From Amphiduros pacificus (Eukaryota > Annelida > Polychaeta > Phyllodocida > Hesionidae), in the NCBI GenBank assembly GCA_949316495.1, contig OX439002.1:47646531-47710530 (forward strand): a stretch of 64,000 bases of DNA, given 5' to 3'. A program made the translations under genes and the position numbers. This document shows positions 34,601-47,489 of the stretch, piece by piece. How positions within the stretch are numbered: position 1 is the first letter of the stretch; every line of letters begins with the position of its first letter. The notes under the pieces were generated by a model. It saw nothing but the letters and a program-made list of their open reading frames with translations. It was not told the origin of the DNA and made no database searches.

Positions 34601-35631
34601 TGCTATGCTCAAATATAGTAGATATACAAAGGTTAATCAACTATTATAGCGTATATGTCACTTAGCAAGGTCATATATCCATTCATGTAGTGTATATGTA
34701 AAGGATCTGTATATGTTTAGGATGTCAGTATATTAAGGGAATTGCCGGAATGCAACTGGATTATAACTAAGTCAAATCATTAGGCAGCCCCTCTAGATTA
34801 GCACATTAGTTGAGCACCAATGGTAGCCCCCCTAGGGTGAGATTAACGCCTCAGGTAACACATGGTTTAACATCCATGGTAACGCATAGCACCTGGATCA
34901 AACTGGGAGCAAATTGGAAGATCACCTTGATTAACACATAAGGTAAGAACTTGCTTAATCCGAAACTGCTCTCAGCATCCTCAGTTATAAAATGTAAAAG
35001 AAATGCCCCTTTCTGGATGCGCCTGAGTTAGCCCATGGCAGTAGAGAAAGCACACCTCTACCTCAGAACCAGATGTGCCGCACTGTATAACACACACTTC
35101 CCTGACCAAACAACAAACGTGCTTCATTCTGCAGGTTTTATAAACTACACAAGTGCTGTCCTGTATCGTAACAAGAGAAAAAAATATCCTCTCAATCATG
35201 ACCAACGCGGATCCATTCCCATCCAAATAAGAAATATCTAGAGATTTGGAATGTATAACGCATCTAAATAAATTGGAGTGAGATTTTTTTTTTGCATTAT
35301 GGAAGGTGGGATAAAATTATCCTGTTCCATCATCTCCTGTTGTGTTTTTCGCGAACTTTGCTAGCTGGTTATGCACGTTTAAGTTGTCAGTCAACGCAAA
35401 GCGAGACGTTTGATAGACTGATGAAAGAAGTAACACACGCACAATTACTCACCCCTGATGTACAAGCAGGGCTGGGTTCTGTATTTCATTTTTTGGATGC
35501 AGACTTCAACGCTCCTCAGTATGCACATCAGAGTAATTGACGATAAACACATAGAAAATAGTCCGGTCCAGGAAATAGTCCAAAACCCTGATATTTTATA
35601 AATTGTAAGTATAAAGTATACTTGATAACAA
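31601..35631. other. Intergenic, no gene supported
   Basis: AT-rich. Minus-strand open frames of 105 codons (33222-33539) and 130 codons (34156-34548) have no recognised motif. TGACGTCA lies at 34111 and TCACGTGA at 34365. A short loose tandem repeat of GCAAAATGG occurs at 34092-34155. Confidence 0.4.
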
Positions 35632-36370
35632 TCTCTGGGATACAGCCCAGTGTTGTGTACTAGATATCAACCACTGGGATACAACCCAGTGCTGTGTACA
35701 AGATATCAATCCCTGGGATACAACCCAGTGCTGTGTACTAATATCAACCCCTGGGATACAACCCAGTGCTGTGTCCTAGATATCAACCCCTGGGATACAG
35801 CCCAGTGTTGTGTACTAGATATCAACCCCTGGGATACAACCCAGTGCTGTGTACTAATATCAACCCCTGGGATACAGCCCAGTGTTGTGTACTAGATATC
35901 AACCCCTGGAATACAGCCCAGTGTTGTGTACTAGATATCAACCACTGGGATACAGCCCAGTGTTGTGTACTAGATATCAACCCCTGGGATACAGTCCAGT
36001 ACTGCGTACTTTATATCAACCCCTGGGATACAACCCAGTGTTGTGTACTTTATATCAACCCCTGGGATACAACCCAGTGCTGTGTCCTAGATATCAACCA
36101 CTGGGATACAGCCCAGTGTTGTGTACTAGATATCAACCTCTGGGTTACAACCTAGTGTTGTATACCTGATACCTTCCCCTAGTGCTGTGTATCCCGATCC
36201 CTGGGTTCTAGCATACATATATGTACTTGATATTAACCCCTGGGTAAGAGCATACCGCTTTGTACTCGATCCAATCCCTGGGTTATAGCCCACTACCATG
36301 TACTTGATATCAACCACTGGGGTACAACCCACTACCATGTACTTGATATCAACCACTGGGGTACTGGCCT
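35632..36370. repeat. 39-bp hairpin-forming minisatellite, ~14 good and ~5 diverged copies
   Basis: Unit reads CTGGGATACAACCCAGTG then CTGTGTACTAGATATCAACCC, 38-39 bp. Each unit holds an inverted repeat CTGGG..CCCAG with a 6-bp loop, extended to CACTGGG..CCCAGTG in several copies. Copies to about 36170 are very similar; from 36180 to 36370 they diverge (TGTACTTGATATCAACCACTGGGG), suggesting an older right edge. Open frames in all three forward phases are artefacts of a unit length divisible by three. Confidence 0.95.
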
Positions 36371-39300
36371 CCCATTTGGTACCTTGAAATCGCTTGGATT
36401 TATCCATCGATTAGGCAATTAGATATGCCTATTATGTCGGATATCTACATTGTACATTACATGTGATACATTTCTCTTATAAGGAATCTTTACTTATTGC
36501 GTATAAAGGTTTTCATCGATATCGACATATAATACATGCACACACACTTTAATGCGTCAAAGATGTAACTGTACCATTCAATGGTCTTGTTCTACAACCA
36601 TACAAGTTGATTGCTCATTGCAACAGTTTAAGCTATAGCAATTTTGATCAACAGAACGGTTGCTTAATTATCATGGGATATTGCCAGACACGACACAGAG
36701 AACACATGCACTAAAGACGGTTAGATAGTATCATTGACCATATTTTTTCAACAGTTGTGTGCCGTAGTAAAATATGATACATGGCATCTGAGAAATCTAG
36801 GTAAAAGTGTGGTGTTTTCCCATACCTAATAGCAACAATAGTTGACTTGCTAACATTGTTTATACAATGCCATACCAGAGTAATGCACAGAACAAACAGA
36901 ATACCGATAGAAATCTTATGCCAGAAGAAAAAGACCAGGGCTGAATTTTTTATATACTGGAGAAAGAAGGCAGCACCTTAGTCACATTTAAGAGGTGTAA
37001 ACCTGGAGTAGAAACTACTTGCACATGAGACTATGTGGGCAGTTCATAATATAATATGATGGCAGGTAGGTACATGTAGCACCATTGGTTAAAGCATTCG
37101 CCCAGTAATGGATCAATGTATTAATTAATAACCGGAATAGGTAACTAAGAAATGCAGTGCTTAAGATCCACAGCTACTGGGGTATGCATTAGCATAAAAA
37201 CGTTTTTACTCAAATAAATGATTAAAGGATGCTGGCCAATACAATAGATGGTTAGATCAGTGAATAGTACATGAAAAGGCAAAAAAGTTTTATTGTCAAT
37301 GTTCCTAATTACTTTAATTATGAAGACCTGAATTCGGTTGATAGGAGTTGTCCTTTCTTGTTCATTTAATTGTTTACAGTATACCAATTTTGTTTCCTGT
37401 TAACGCTGCACTGTTTTTTTTGTTGGTATAAAATGATGATGATGATGTTTTATATACGCTAGGTTGCGTGGTTATTCTTGAACACCCCTTGTAGGTTTGC
37501 GAGATGTCAAGAATGACACACCTGGGACTGTAGATTCATTCCAATCTCCTCAAACTCTCTGATATGTCTCAGCCAGAACAAGATTATATCAGTATTCAAG
37601 TTACATACAAATCGCTGGCACTTGTTATATAAATACTACGTATAGGATTTGCCGGTTTTATCCGCGCGCATACGCCGGTGCTGTTAGCCCGATATGCAGG
37701 ATAAGAAACCTACTGGCTGGACATCTCTCACAGTCATGCTGTGTGTGTCATGCTTATGATTATGACACAGTTAAACCGACTTGTTTTAGTGTGTTTGAAA
37801 GGCAGTAATATTCTTTTTGTCAGATGAGTGTATAAATAAGGATTTCCTATCCGTATTTGTATTATATTGTTTTTTTAAAAAATGGACATAGTGTCCATGA
37901 ATTTAGTATATTCTTTTATCATTCTTTTATCAGTAGAATACAAAGTAGTAAAAACAAAGTAGGGCAAATTCCACGTGTTCCTTTCCCCAAAAAGTTTACA
38001 TGTGCTCTTAATGAAACACGCAAAGAGTTATACGTCTGACATGAGTTTTGACAGGTCATAAAATTGGGGTTTATGCCGAGTCAGCGGATGGTAAGATGCA
38101 GATGGTTATATAGAGCGTGTATTAGTCTACCATATCAGCGCAATCCTGAGCCACGGGCATGTGTCTGACAATGGCTACTACACTATTATACAACTAATGA
38201 GCTTTAACATACAAAAGGCAATTTTATTATTGGTGGAGTTCTCTTTATGTTTCCTGACAAAAGCTGTGGCTCGTGAGAATGACTCTTTGGAGAATGACTC
38301 ATATACAGTTGGGTAATTTCAGACCAACTCATGATATGTCTGAGTTTAATGTTCCGCCCAATCCTTCCGGAAACCCGCTTTGCAGTGTTTTTAAGAACAC
38401 ATAAAATTAAATATATTTATCAAATATTTGACATATTTTAAATGTATATCTAAGCATGTGCACAACTCCTTCATCGACAAGCTACCAAAGGTGATTAAAT
38501 ACCTTTTAAGCCGGTTACGAAACGATAAAAAACTAAGAAACAATAAATACATATTTATGTACATGTGGTATCATCAAACATTTGCACTTGAATAAATGAG
38601 TTATCTAAGAAACATACTATCGAAGCACTGTTTACCAAAATGAACGGTAAAAATCCATTTATGGAATCAATCATTTTGTTTGAAAAGACACTGTAGTTGC
38701 AATACCCCCATAGTGGGCAGCTGGAACCACACCCACCTCTGCTCTATATCAAAACCAGCCTCCCCCCAGCATCTCCCAGCTTCACAAACAACAACTCCGT
38801 CTTAGAAAACCGCAGTTTGCCTATATAGATTGATCCTGATTTGGTTAGCATTAGGTTTACTTCATAGATGTGGGTGTATGGTCACAAATGATTGAAATTG
38901 TAAATCTTTAAATAATAATCGGGTTTTAAAGTTTAGATTTGTGGCGATCATTGCTGTTTTTGTGTTGCAAAGTAGCTTATTAACTAAGTCAATGCGATTG
39001 GTTAGTTAATGCAAATTGTCATTGTGTAATGCAGGCATATTCTATAAGAAATGCCTTTTTCTAATGGGGTTATCACTTATTCAAGTTTATTATCAGTTAG
39101 TTATAAATATGTTGATGGGGTTTTCGAGACACAAGAATATTCCTAATAAATTAGTATTTGTTCAACAAAAGCCATTATATTATATACCATCTGAGTGACA
39201 GGTTTTCAGTATTCTGACAATCTAACAAAAGGTAAAAACATTCAATAAACCCTTGTTAGTCTGGAAGAGGGAATAATTCTCCCGCCATAGCTAATGTACT

Positions 39301-42300
39301 GATCAGCATTCTTTGTATTTGTTTATAAAACAATACAATATATTGAAAATGTATACATAGATAATGAAGTAACCTTTTCATACCATATAAAAAATGGAGT
39401 GTATCGTTCGTGCTCATAAAATATACCCTCCAGATAGTGTGCAAAGACAGTTAATAGAATCTGGAACATTGCAAATCTGGAGGGCCCGTGTCAATATCTC
39501 AGTCATGATTTCGTCGTTTATATCATGCCCTTAACTCTTTTCAATGTGAAGTTAGATATTGTAAGCACAAAAATGGACTAATTGTATTCGTGTCAAAATC
39601 TAGAACATGCCAACAATGGTTTTATTAGCATTGCTTGTCTAAACGGAATTATCTATTGACTTCCGTCAGAGTGACCCATATGGGATGGGCCCTCAGCTTA
39701 TTTTTCTAAGTTTATTAACATAACTTCTCTACACTCATACCCTCAATATCCAAAAGATAACGTCAGCTGTTTTGTATAGTGTAATGTTTCTCATATTTAT
39801 CATTGAGCATTAAAGATGGAAATATGATTGTTATTTACAGTTGTATGTCTTAATCCAGAAGGCTGGTGTGGGTCTCCTTCAAAGAGGCTGGTATTTGCAA
39901 TATCAAGTACACCAAGCAGCTGGTGTGGATTTGGATAATCAGGTTGAAAGCAGGTAACCTTGTAGAACTGGCAAGGTAGATGTGTTCTGAACTCAGCAAC
40001 CTGTAATATGAGGACACAGTTAGAACGACAGGGTATAAACAATGACTTGATCTGGGCCAAGTATTGCTCAGTCTAAGGCAACTCTCATATCGGCGCACCA
40101 CAAAGAAAAACATGACATACATGTAGTGCTACAGCTCCTGTCTGAAGCGTAGGCTTCAGACACCACATGCTCCCTTTCTTAAAAGTTGCCCTATATTGTA
40201 AGCAAACACATCCTGACAGGTTTTGGCCTTTCAGAGTGGTAACACAATCAAATAGTACAGTATCAATATATCATAAATAATATCAAGTCATATTGCATGA
40301 AGATTTTACTTCCATCATATTGGGATAGACTCTTTTGTATACTCTATATCTGTGCTGCAAAAGTTGGCCAGGTGGGGTGGTGTCAGCAATGCAGTGGTTT
40401 GGTTTGGCTAATTGTTTGTTAAGCAGTGTAGTTGGGGTGGTTGTAGACAGGTACCTGCCAGTTTGGATGCTTGTGGCTTCACCTCATAGTAGGATACATT
40501 GGCTACACCGGTGAACACTACGCACTGCATAAACATGACAGGTCAACGAGGGTTACATAGTGGCATCCCATGCACCATCTGCGGCCACCAGGAAAAAGTA
40601 GCAGGCGTCTTGATATAGGAGTCGGCTAAAGGAGGGTAGAGGGCATGGGCACAGGAGAGGCTGGTTTTCTAGGCAGGCATAGTTGTCATTGGCAACATTG
40701 CCACCAGCACCAATGTTGACAGGATAATGGTGAGCATGACATAGGTGCCACAACCCTCTAGTGTTTGATGGCCGATAAAGATAACATTAACCTGTCCACG
40801 TGCAACTCAAAGCTACACCTTATGTGCCAACTGGTTGATACACCATGTGATATATGTGTATATGCGCATACTGACAGCTCACCACTCTGTGCACTACTCA
40901 CTTCTTAATGACTCAAGACCTGCTCCTGATTATGTAAGACAGAGTACTACCACTAGGCAGATATTATATCAGATAATGTACCTTGTAAACCCTTCATTTA
41001 TTGTATACCAGATTGCCACCTGCCTCAGGAGATATAAGCCCTTGGATTGAGCGGATTCAGGTGCGAGGGTCACTTGACTCTCACTATAAGTAATCAGACC
41101 ACATTGCTCTGTGTATGATCAATGAACTTCTGTGTTTTACTGAGACAATCCTATGTTTCCAAGTAACGTATGAGCGCTCAGGGCGTAAATAAAGACGTAT
41201 ATACTTCACGATTAATCAAAGCAGACAACGCATAGTCTGTGCTTTCTACTTTTACAGATATAAAAATGATCCACAAGCCCCGTTTTCAAATAAGTCTAAA
41301 TCATCAATGATTTATGGAATACAAACGCTTTGGGTCTTAAGCAAACAGGATCTTGTGTAAGAGAAATAATTGCGACATGTGAAAAATTCTGTTGAACTGA
41401 ATGATCTAAAGAAAATTAATAATGGAGGGACCCACTGCATCCCGTAGGGGACCTCTTTCTTGGGTAATGCCTGACACAAAGTGACAATATCACCCAACAT
41501 TTGGAATGACTGTAATGAATAAATTGGTATTTTTATCAGTCCTTTTAAGAGGGGAATCTAATATGGTGAAGAAGCTTGAAGAGGATAGCAGCTCATGATT
41601 GCTATCACATTTGGAATTTTTGCCATGGAGACAAACAGTAGAAACAATAGATAAAATGTCAGATAAAGACTGCTTGGTAAAATTGGGTCCTGTGGGAGAA
41701 GATGGGTGCATTGGGTGCAGTCTCGTCCATGTCTCAGACATGACGAGACGTGAGAATCCAGAGTAATAGAGACAACTAAAGCATGCTTTTGCAAGCCAAT
41801 GTTTGACTTCATTGCTTTCTCGTCAAGTGTGGATTTTGGCGGGAAACTCGTTGTGGCAATGTCGTCTGCTCAGCTGCGTTCATCACGCTTGTCGTAGCAG
41901 CAAATTCGTGTCAGTCAGCAATCAACTGTTACAAGGACAATCGTTGTAGAAGATTTTTCACTATTTAAAATTAGGGCAATCAATCAACTTCTATATATGT
42001 CTGTATGATTTTTCACTCTCCATGGAATTGAAATCATTAAGAGAGGAAACAATCTAACAATGATGAATTTTAAAAGCTGCAGAATTACGCAAACACTGAG
42101 GACTGACTGCGGTTTGATGAAGGGTGAAGGGGCAGTACAATCTGAAAAATTATCGTTAGGTTCGTCAAGTAGGAAAAAAGCTTTGAAGAGACTAAATCAT
42201 TCGGTGCCAGGGAGGTCTTGGTGCAATGACTGTCTGCTCTCCACATTGGTCTAAAGAAAAGACATTATTGTAAGCAAGTAGTGGGGGTAGGGTGGTGGAT

Positions 42301-42660
42301 GCCGCCAGACTCAGACAGGGCCAATCAAGACCGTTCTGCAAGAGCATCTGAGGGGGGCCAGGACGGCGGCGGCTCCCAGTATTTACCCTACTAACTGTGC
42401 TCAATCAATATTCAGCACTAGTTAGCCGTCACAGATTGATGTCCATACTAGCTAGGCAATATTTGTCCGATGGGGTGCAGGCCAGCATGCGTGTTGACCT
42501 TGTTCTGCAAATGTGCAGTCTTTGCGTTTTGTCCCACAGATAGACGGCCCTGTGCCTAATACGTTAGGTACACTGGCCCCTGTCCAGCAAATCTCCCACA
42601 TCCCATCCAGGCCCTCAAATTCTAGCTCCACACAAATTATTGACTAAGGAACACTGCATG
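36371..42660. other. Intergenic, no gene supported
   Basis: AT-rich DNA with no recognised exon. A tRNA-like fragment near 37074-37118 (TAGCACCATTGGTTAAAGCATTCG) may be the worn head of a tRNA-derived SINE but lacks a B box. A GC-richer part near 40,340-41,060 includes a perfect 8-bp inverted repeat, CAACATTG (40693-40700) and CAATGTTG (40711-40718). Confidence 0.4.
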
Positions 42661-42664
42661 AACT

Positions 42665-42905
42665 GCCACAGTGGACATATATACATGCATCGTTCACAGT
42701 CTGGCCTGTCACATTTGACATATACTCATGCATCTTTCACAGTCTGAACTGGCACATTTAATATTTCTACATGGATCTTTCACAGTCTGAACTGGCACAT
42801 AGGACAAATATACATGCATCCTTCACAGTCTGAACTGCAACATTGGACATATATACATGCATCTTTCACAGTCTGGACTAACACATTTGACACATATATA
42901 CTCAT
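42665..42905. repeat. ~42-bp minisatellite, about 5-6 diverged copies
   Basis: Unit contains ACATATATACATGCATC then TTTCACAGTCTGAACTGGCAC. Copies vary by several substitutions and small indels, so the array is older than most others here. Confidence 0.9.
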
Positions 42906-43189
42906 CTTCATAGGCTTGACCGGCCTATTTTTATGTAATAAATTCTTCAAATGTCGCATCCGACATATCGTACTTGCATAAATCAAAAGTTTAAATGCAA
43001 AAGTCTTATAGTTGTGAGTATTGTATTGCTAGATTGTGTATTCCCGCTCCAACAATTCACTTTAAAAAACTCTTTACATCTACAGTATGAGTTTGTCGAC
43101 ATCAAACTGTCTTTTATTTTTCTTACATTTGGGTATTATGTTTTTTTAGACGTGGTTTTGACGTGGTTAACTGGTGGAATATGAAAAGC

Positions 43190-43285
43190 AGTATTCACGT
43201 GGATAAGACGTGAATCTTTCACATGGACAAGACGAGAATTTTTCATGTGAATAAGATGGGGATCTTTCACGTGAAAATCGATTTG
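43190..43285. repeat. ~27-bp repeat of TTCACGTG-type units, about 3 copies
   Basis: GTATTCACGTGGATAAGACGTG, TTTCACATGGACAAGACGAG and TTTTCATGTGAATAAGATGG follow each other, ending in the 12-bp palindrome TTTCACGTGAAA (43265-43276). The repeat unit itself carries the E-box. Confidence 0.7.
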
Positions 43286-43832
43286 CTTTTCATATTAACA
43301 CCATTACCAAAAAAAAGCTATCTGGGCAAATGTACCTCTCATATCCTGGGTTATATCCCTGCCAGGAAAGGAATTTCCCTTGACAGGGTTATTATATTAG
43401 TTAGACTTGAAGACACCTAGCTCAGTATATACTTCACCAATAATGCAAATTATGGTTTTCAGACAAACATAAAATGGTATAATTTATACCTTTTTTTTTT
43501 TAGAGACAAATTGTCTTGTTTTACTATTAAACATTTTAAAATGATTTAAACGTATTGATATCAATATTGGAAAACAACTCAATATATCTACAATTCTGAC
43601 ACTAGGTGGCCTCTCAGTATGTTGAGCGTGATCAGTGCATGACTAACAAATTATAATCTGAGGACTTGTTCATTTCTTCAAAAAGATTACTTTTATAAAG
43701 GTTGGACCTTATATTGGATATATAAATTTGATTCCTGAAGTTGATATACTAACCATGTTATACATTTGTGATCAAATGATTTTTCATATCTGGAAAATCA
43801 TATCTTAATCACAACATAAGCTGGACCATCTG

Positions 43833-43915
43833 ATTCACGTGAATAATTCACGTCATTTTGTTTTACATAGTGCACCAGTCAATTACGTCATACACTGGGC
43901 CAGAAATTCACGTCT
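43833..43915. promoter_or_regulatory. Cluster of CACGTG and ACGTCA sites
   Basis: ATTCACGTGAAT (43833-43844, a 12-bp palindrome) is followed by ATTCACGTCA, ATTACGTCA and ATTCACGTCT within 80 bp. With the TTCACGTG repeat 560 bp upstream this makes an unusually dense set of bHLH/bZIP-like sites. Confidence 0.35.
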
Positions 43916-44059
43916 TGAAAATCATGCCTTAACCATTCTCTGTATTCCTTTGGGTTATATATGCAATATATATGTATATAATGATATATATATGAAAAAA
44001 CAATATGCATATATTCATTTATGTATCTATTTATATTACACGGTTTGCTTATAGATACA

Positions 44060-44255
44060 GTTTGCGTGTGATTCAAACTTTGTCTATATGCAAATTGTAT
44101 ATACATGCAAACCTTTTCTGTATGCAAACTTTATTCACAAGTAAACTGTGTCTACATTCAAAATGTATATGCATTCATTCTGCATATACATGCAAAACTC
44201 TTGTACATGCAAACCTTATATACATGTAAGCTATATACAAACTGAATCTACATGT
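44060..44255. repeat. Degenerate tandem repeat with ATGCAAA core
   Basis: TATATGCAAATTGTATATACATGCAAACC and similar words recur about every 28-30 bp (TGCAAACTTT, CATGCAAAACT, CATGCAAACCTT, CATGTAAATTG). ATGCAAA(T) is also the octamer core, but the irregular repetition suggests a worn minisatellite. Confidence 0.6.
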
Positions 44256-46626
44256 AAATTGTGTACACATTAGTAAGTGTAGATTCGGTGCAGAAGGAAA
44301 CCAAATGACCGATTCGATGTAGAAGTTTATTTGTGCAGTTTATTTGTAATCGTTAGCAATTGCCTAATCGGTATTGTATCACAATATTAGTGTTTAAAAG
44401 GTCAACAGTGCAATGTACGACATGACGCATCTCAGCAAATAGAATGAAGGCTTAGATGTGAGGGATTGTGATAATATTCAGCTCAGGGTTAAATATGTAG
44501 ACTACAGCTGATATTTGAGGGAATAAAGTAGCAAATGAAGTCTCACAAGTGCCTAGTTTGGCAAGACGCTGCAGTCAGGGAGACTAAGACAATTGCTTGG
44601 GTTGGGTGTGATTGTATCAGCACGGGGAGGCAGCTAGGCGTGGTGAAGTAAATCACATCTTGCCGCCCCTCAGTATCAGTATTCAGTCGGGGCATTTAAA
44701 CTGGCGCCACAAGCTTTCATCTGCGGCGGGCTTCTCAAATGTGGCACTGAGGAGAGCTGCTGGTGGCATGTCTCTGGGACCGGGTGTGAGCCCACTGAAG
44801 GCGGGGAGAGTTAGTGGTCAGACCGGTGCCACCCGTACCGCACCATCACACATATAAGGGTGTATATCAATGCAGAGTTAGCACACTGGACGATGGAGTG
44901 TTGGTCTCAGTGCGAGCACGTGGACATTTCTACCAATGTCACATGCACATGCCCTGACAACCGACACATGCATTTAGCTCATATATATTTCACCAGGAAT
45001 AACTTTAAGGCAAAAAGGTAAGCTTGTCATCATGTCTTTTTTTTTTTACATCAAAGCAGTTTGCACGTGATTTACGGTGTTTTGTCATTTTGTAACTTTT
45101 TTGTCTGTACTTAATGAAAATTATAATTAATCGAGTGTTAATTTGGGTACATTTAACATATATCATTCGGTAAGCGGTATGCATGTATAAGTAAGTCAAA
45201 ATCAGAATGCAAAATTGTGCATTTCATAATATAGACAAGTAAAATGTCATTTGCAGGACCTTCGCATTTCCACGTGGGGAGAGTATAAATTATGATAAGA
45301 TATTCAAGAGGTGACGTAATGGTTGTCTAGGGGGATATTGTAAGTCCAGGAGGTGTCTGTCTATGACAAAATATCTTTAAAACTGCAAAAAGAACATAAG
45401 CAGGAAACCTAATTGATAAGTGCATCACTAAAAAGCCATACATATGCTTAAAGAGTATTAAATCATTAAGAAAACCATTTAAGCTATTATCTAATTGAAT
45501 TGATCATAAACAATCTATTTGGTATTTTTGCGTGTAATGTACAGGTTAGAACCCTTTTAATAGACGGTTTGATTGAAAGTCGTTTGGATGGTGAAGATCC
45601 CTGGGACTGCACTAGAATCCTAAGAGTCAAGAGGCTCAGCACAGTATCAGCTGTGTTCCTCATGCTAGACACATTACAGCCAAAGACAAAGTGGTGCGGG
45701 TTATCACACAATACATTTAGTTTATCCCAATTCTGATATTATGTATTTTCTTAAAACTGAAATAATACATGTAATCTACCATTTCTCCGATTGAAGCCAG
45801 TTTGGCAATATAAGATGTATTCAAGTTTATCTCAAAATTAACTTTGAGTATAAAAAATAACGTCTCCGCAGCTTTCTGCTTTCTTCTGTAAAACATAATT
45901 CTCTCCAGGCCTAACTACAACCAGTGCCTTGTAATCGGATATTTCCGTAAATCTATGAGAAAACAAGCAAATCCAATGCCAAGTGTGGCTGACTAACTCA
46001 ATTTGCGAAGAGAAGTTGTTTCAGGCAAAAATACAAGCTTTGAGACAAGCACCATTGTGTCTTTAGTGGATAGACTTTTGACTTTAGAAAATGTGGTGCA
46101 GCCTGCACTTGTCATATATCGGTTTTTGATAGACTGGTGCTGCAGAATGTTACCACGTGAATGTATCAACACTTTCTTTTTTGCACAGATCTGCAAGTGA
46201 TATTGTAGTATTATAGTTGATTGTACTGTACGATATCTCAAGATTCTTAATAAAGCGAATTTAAATGTCAATGAATATATTTAATATCTTGATTTTCCTT
46301 TCATATTTTCACTTTCAAGAGTTTATATTCAATAGAGTATGTTGACAAATGCATTGTACCGTTGCACCCAAACTATTCTAACCTGTACAGGTTTTTGCTA
46401 CCCTGGTAGTTGACATTGTATAAAATCGATAAAGTGGAGGCAAACTGGCCCAGAAGTGATATGGTGGACTGGGGCTAGCTAACCATGGCCAATCTCGCTG
46501 GACAATCTCGCTGACCCCGAGACTAACAGACAGCATGGCACATGACTTTTACTTTGTAGAACATACGCCATGCCACATACACTTGGTGGAGAAGTTGGCA
46601 CGTTGCATTATATTCTCGACGATAAA
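44256..46626. other. Intergenic, no gene supported; GC-richer block at 44.5-45.0 kb
   Basis: A GC-richer segment at about 44,530-44,960 has an 81-codon open frame without family features. A 78-codon frame at 45500-45736 follows an acceptor-like TACAG and reads protein-like in places (LLIDGLIESRLDGEDPWDC), but no donor or similar protein supports it. The rest is AT-rich. Confidence 0.35.
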
Positions 46627-47010
46627 AACCAACATGATGCATGGCAGGTCATATAACAGAAACCAACATGATGCATGGCAAGTCATATAACAGAAACCAA
46701 CATGACGCATGGCAAGTCATATAACAGAAACCAACATGATGCATGGCAAGTCATATAACAGAAACCAACATGACGCATGGCAAGTCATATAACAGAAGCC
46801 AACATGATGCATGGCATGTCATATAACAGAAGCCAACATGATGCATGGCAAGTCATATAACAGAAACCAACATGATGCATGGCATGTCATATAACAGAAA
46901 CCAACATGATGCATGGCAAGTCATATAACAGAAATCAACATGACGCATGGCATGTCATATAACGGAAGCCAAAATGATGCATGGCAAGTCATGTAACAGA
47001 AGCCAACATT
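46627..47010. repeat. 34-bp minisatellite, about 11 copies (left part of compound array)
   Basis: Unit ACCAACATGATGCATGGC followed by AAGTCATATAACAGAA. Copies differ at few sites (GATGCATGG/GACGCATGG, AAGTC/ATGTC, AAACC/AAGCC). The GAAGCC-AACATGATGCATGGCA core resembles GAAGCTGACCAGATGCATGGCA in the array to the right, so both probably share an origin. Confidence 0.95.
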
Positions 47011-47027
47011 GTGTATGACATTTCCTC

Positions 47028-47390
47028 CAACGTGGTGCCTCCAACATAGTACATGACATTTCCTCTGGTAGACGTCATCATACTTCTTAATTTTACCTTT
47101 GATAAAGCCGACATGCTTCATGATATTTCCTCTGGTAAAGACCAATATACTTCATGACATTTCCTCTGGTAAAGGCCAACATGCTTCATGACTTTTACTT
47201 TACATTATTTTCTTATTGATGGTGCATAACATTCATTGGGTTGGAGAAGGTGACAAAATGTATGACATTCATTGGGTTGGAGAAGGTGACAAAATGTATG
47301 ACATTCATTGGGTTGGCGAAGGTGACCAGATGCATGTGATTCCTTGGGTTAGTAAAGAAGCTGACCAGATGCATGACATCATTTAGAGTC
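47028..47390. repeat. Transitional repeats: CATGACATTTCCTCTGGTAAAG units, then 36-bp units
   Basis: 47028-47195 carries three or four loose copies of ACATGCTTCATGACATTTCC then TCTGGTAAAG. 47218-47390 has 36-bp units ACATTCATTGGGTTGGAGAA then GGTGACAAAATGTATG, which grade into the GACCAGATGCATG form of the main array. Confidence 0.85.
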
Positions 47391-47489
47391 CCCATCCAAC
47401 TGAAGAGATCACATAGCTCGAAACCATTTGTTGGCATTGGCAGGGACTGCGAAAGTTGTCTATCTCATCTTTAGGATCTTTGCCATTAT

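Noticed and set aside
35650-36169. Repetitive open frames in the 39-bp minisatellite
   Set aside because: Same artefact: three overlapping forward frames are open with no start context, no homology and no codon bias.
37074-37118. miR-29/285-like TAGCACCATTGG and tRNA-like TGGTTAAAGCATTCG
   Set aside because: The microRNA similarity ends after the seed and no long hairpin is visible; the tRNA resemblance has an A box only, no B box and no cloverleaf.
45500-45736. 78-codon frame after an acceptor-like TACAG
   Set aside because: Some protein-like composition, but no matching donor or partner exon, and an equally long frame runs on the other strand.
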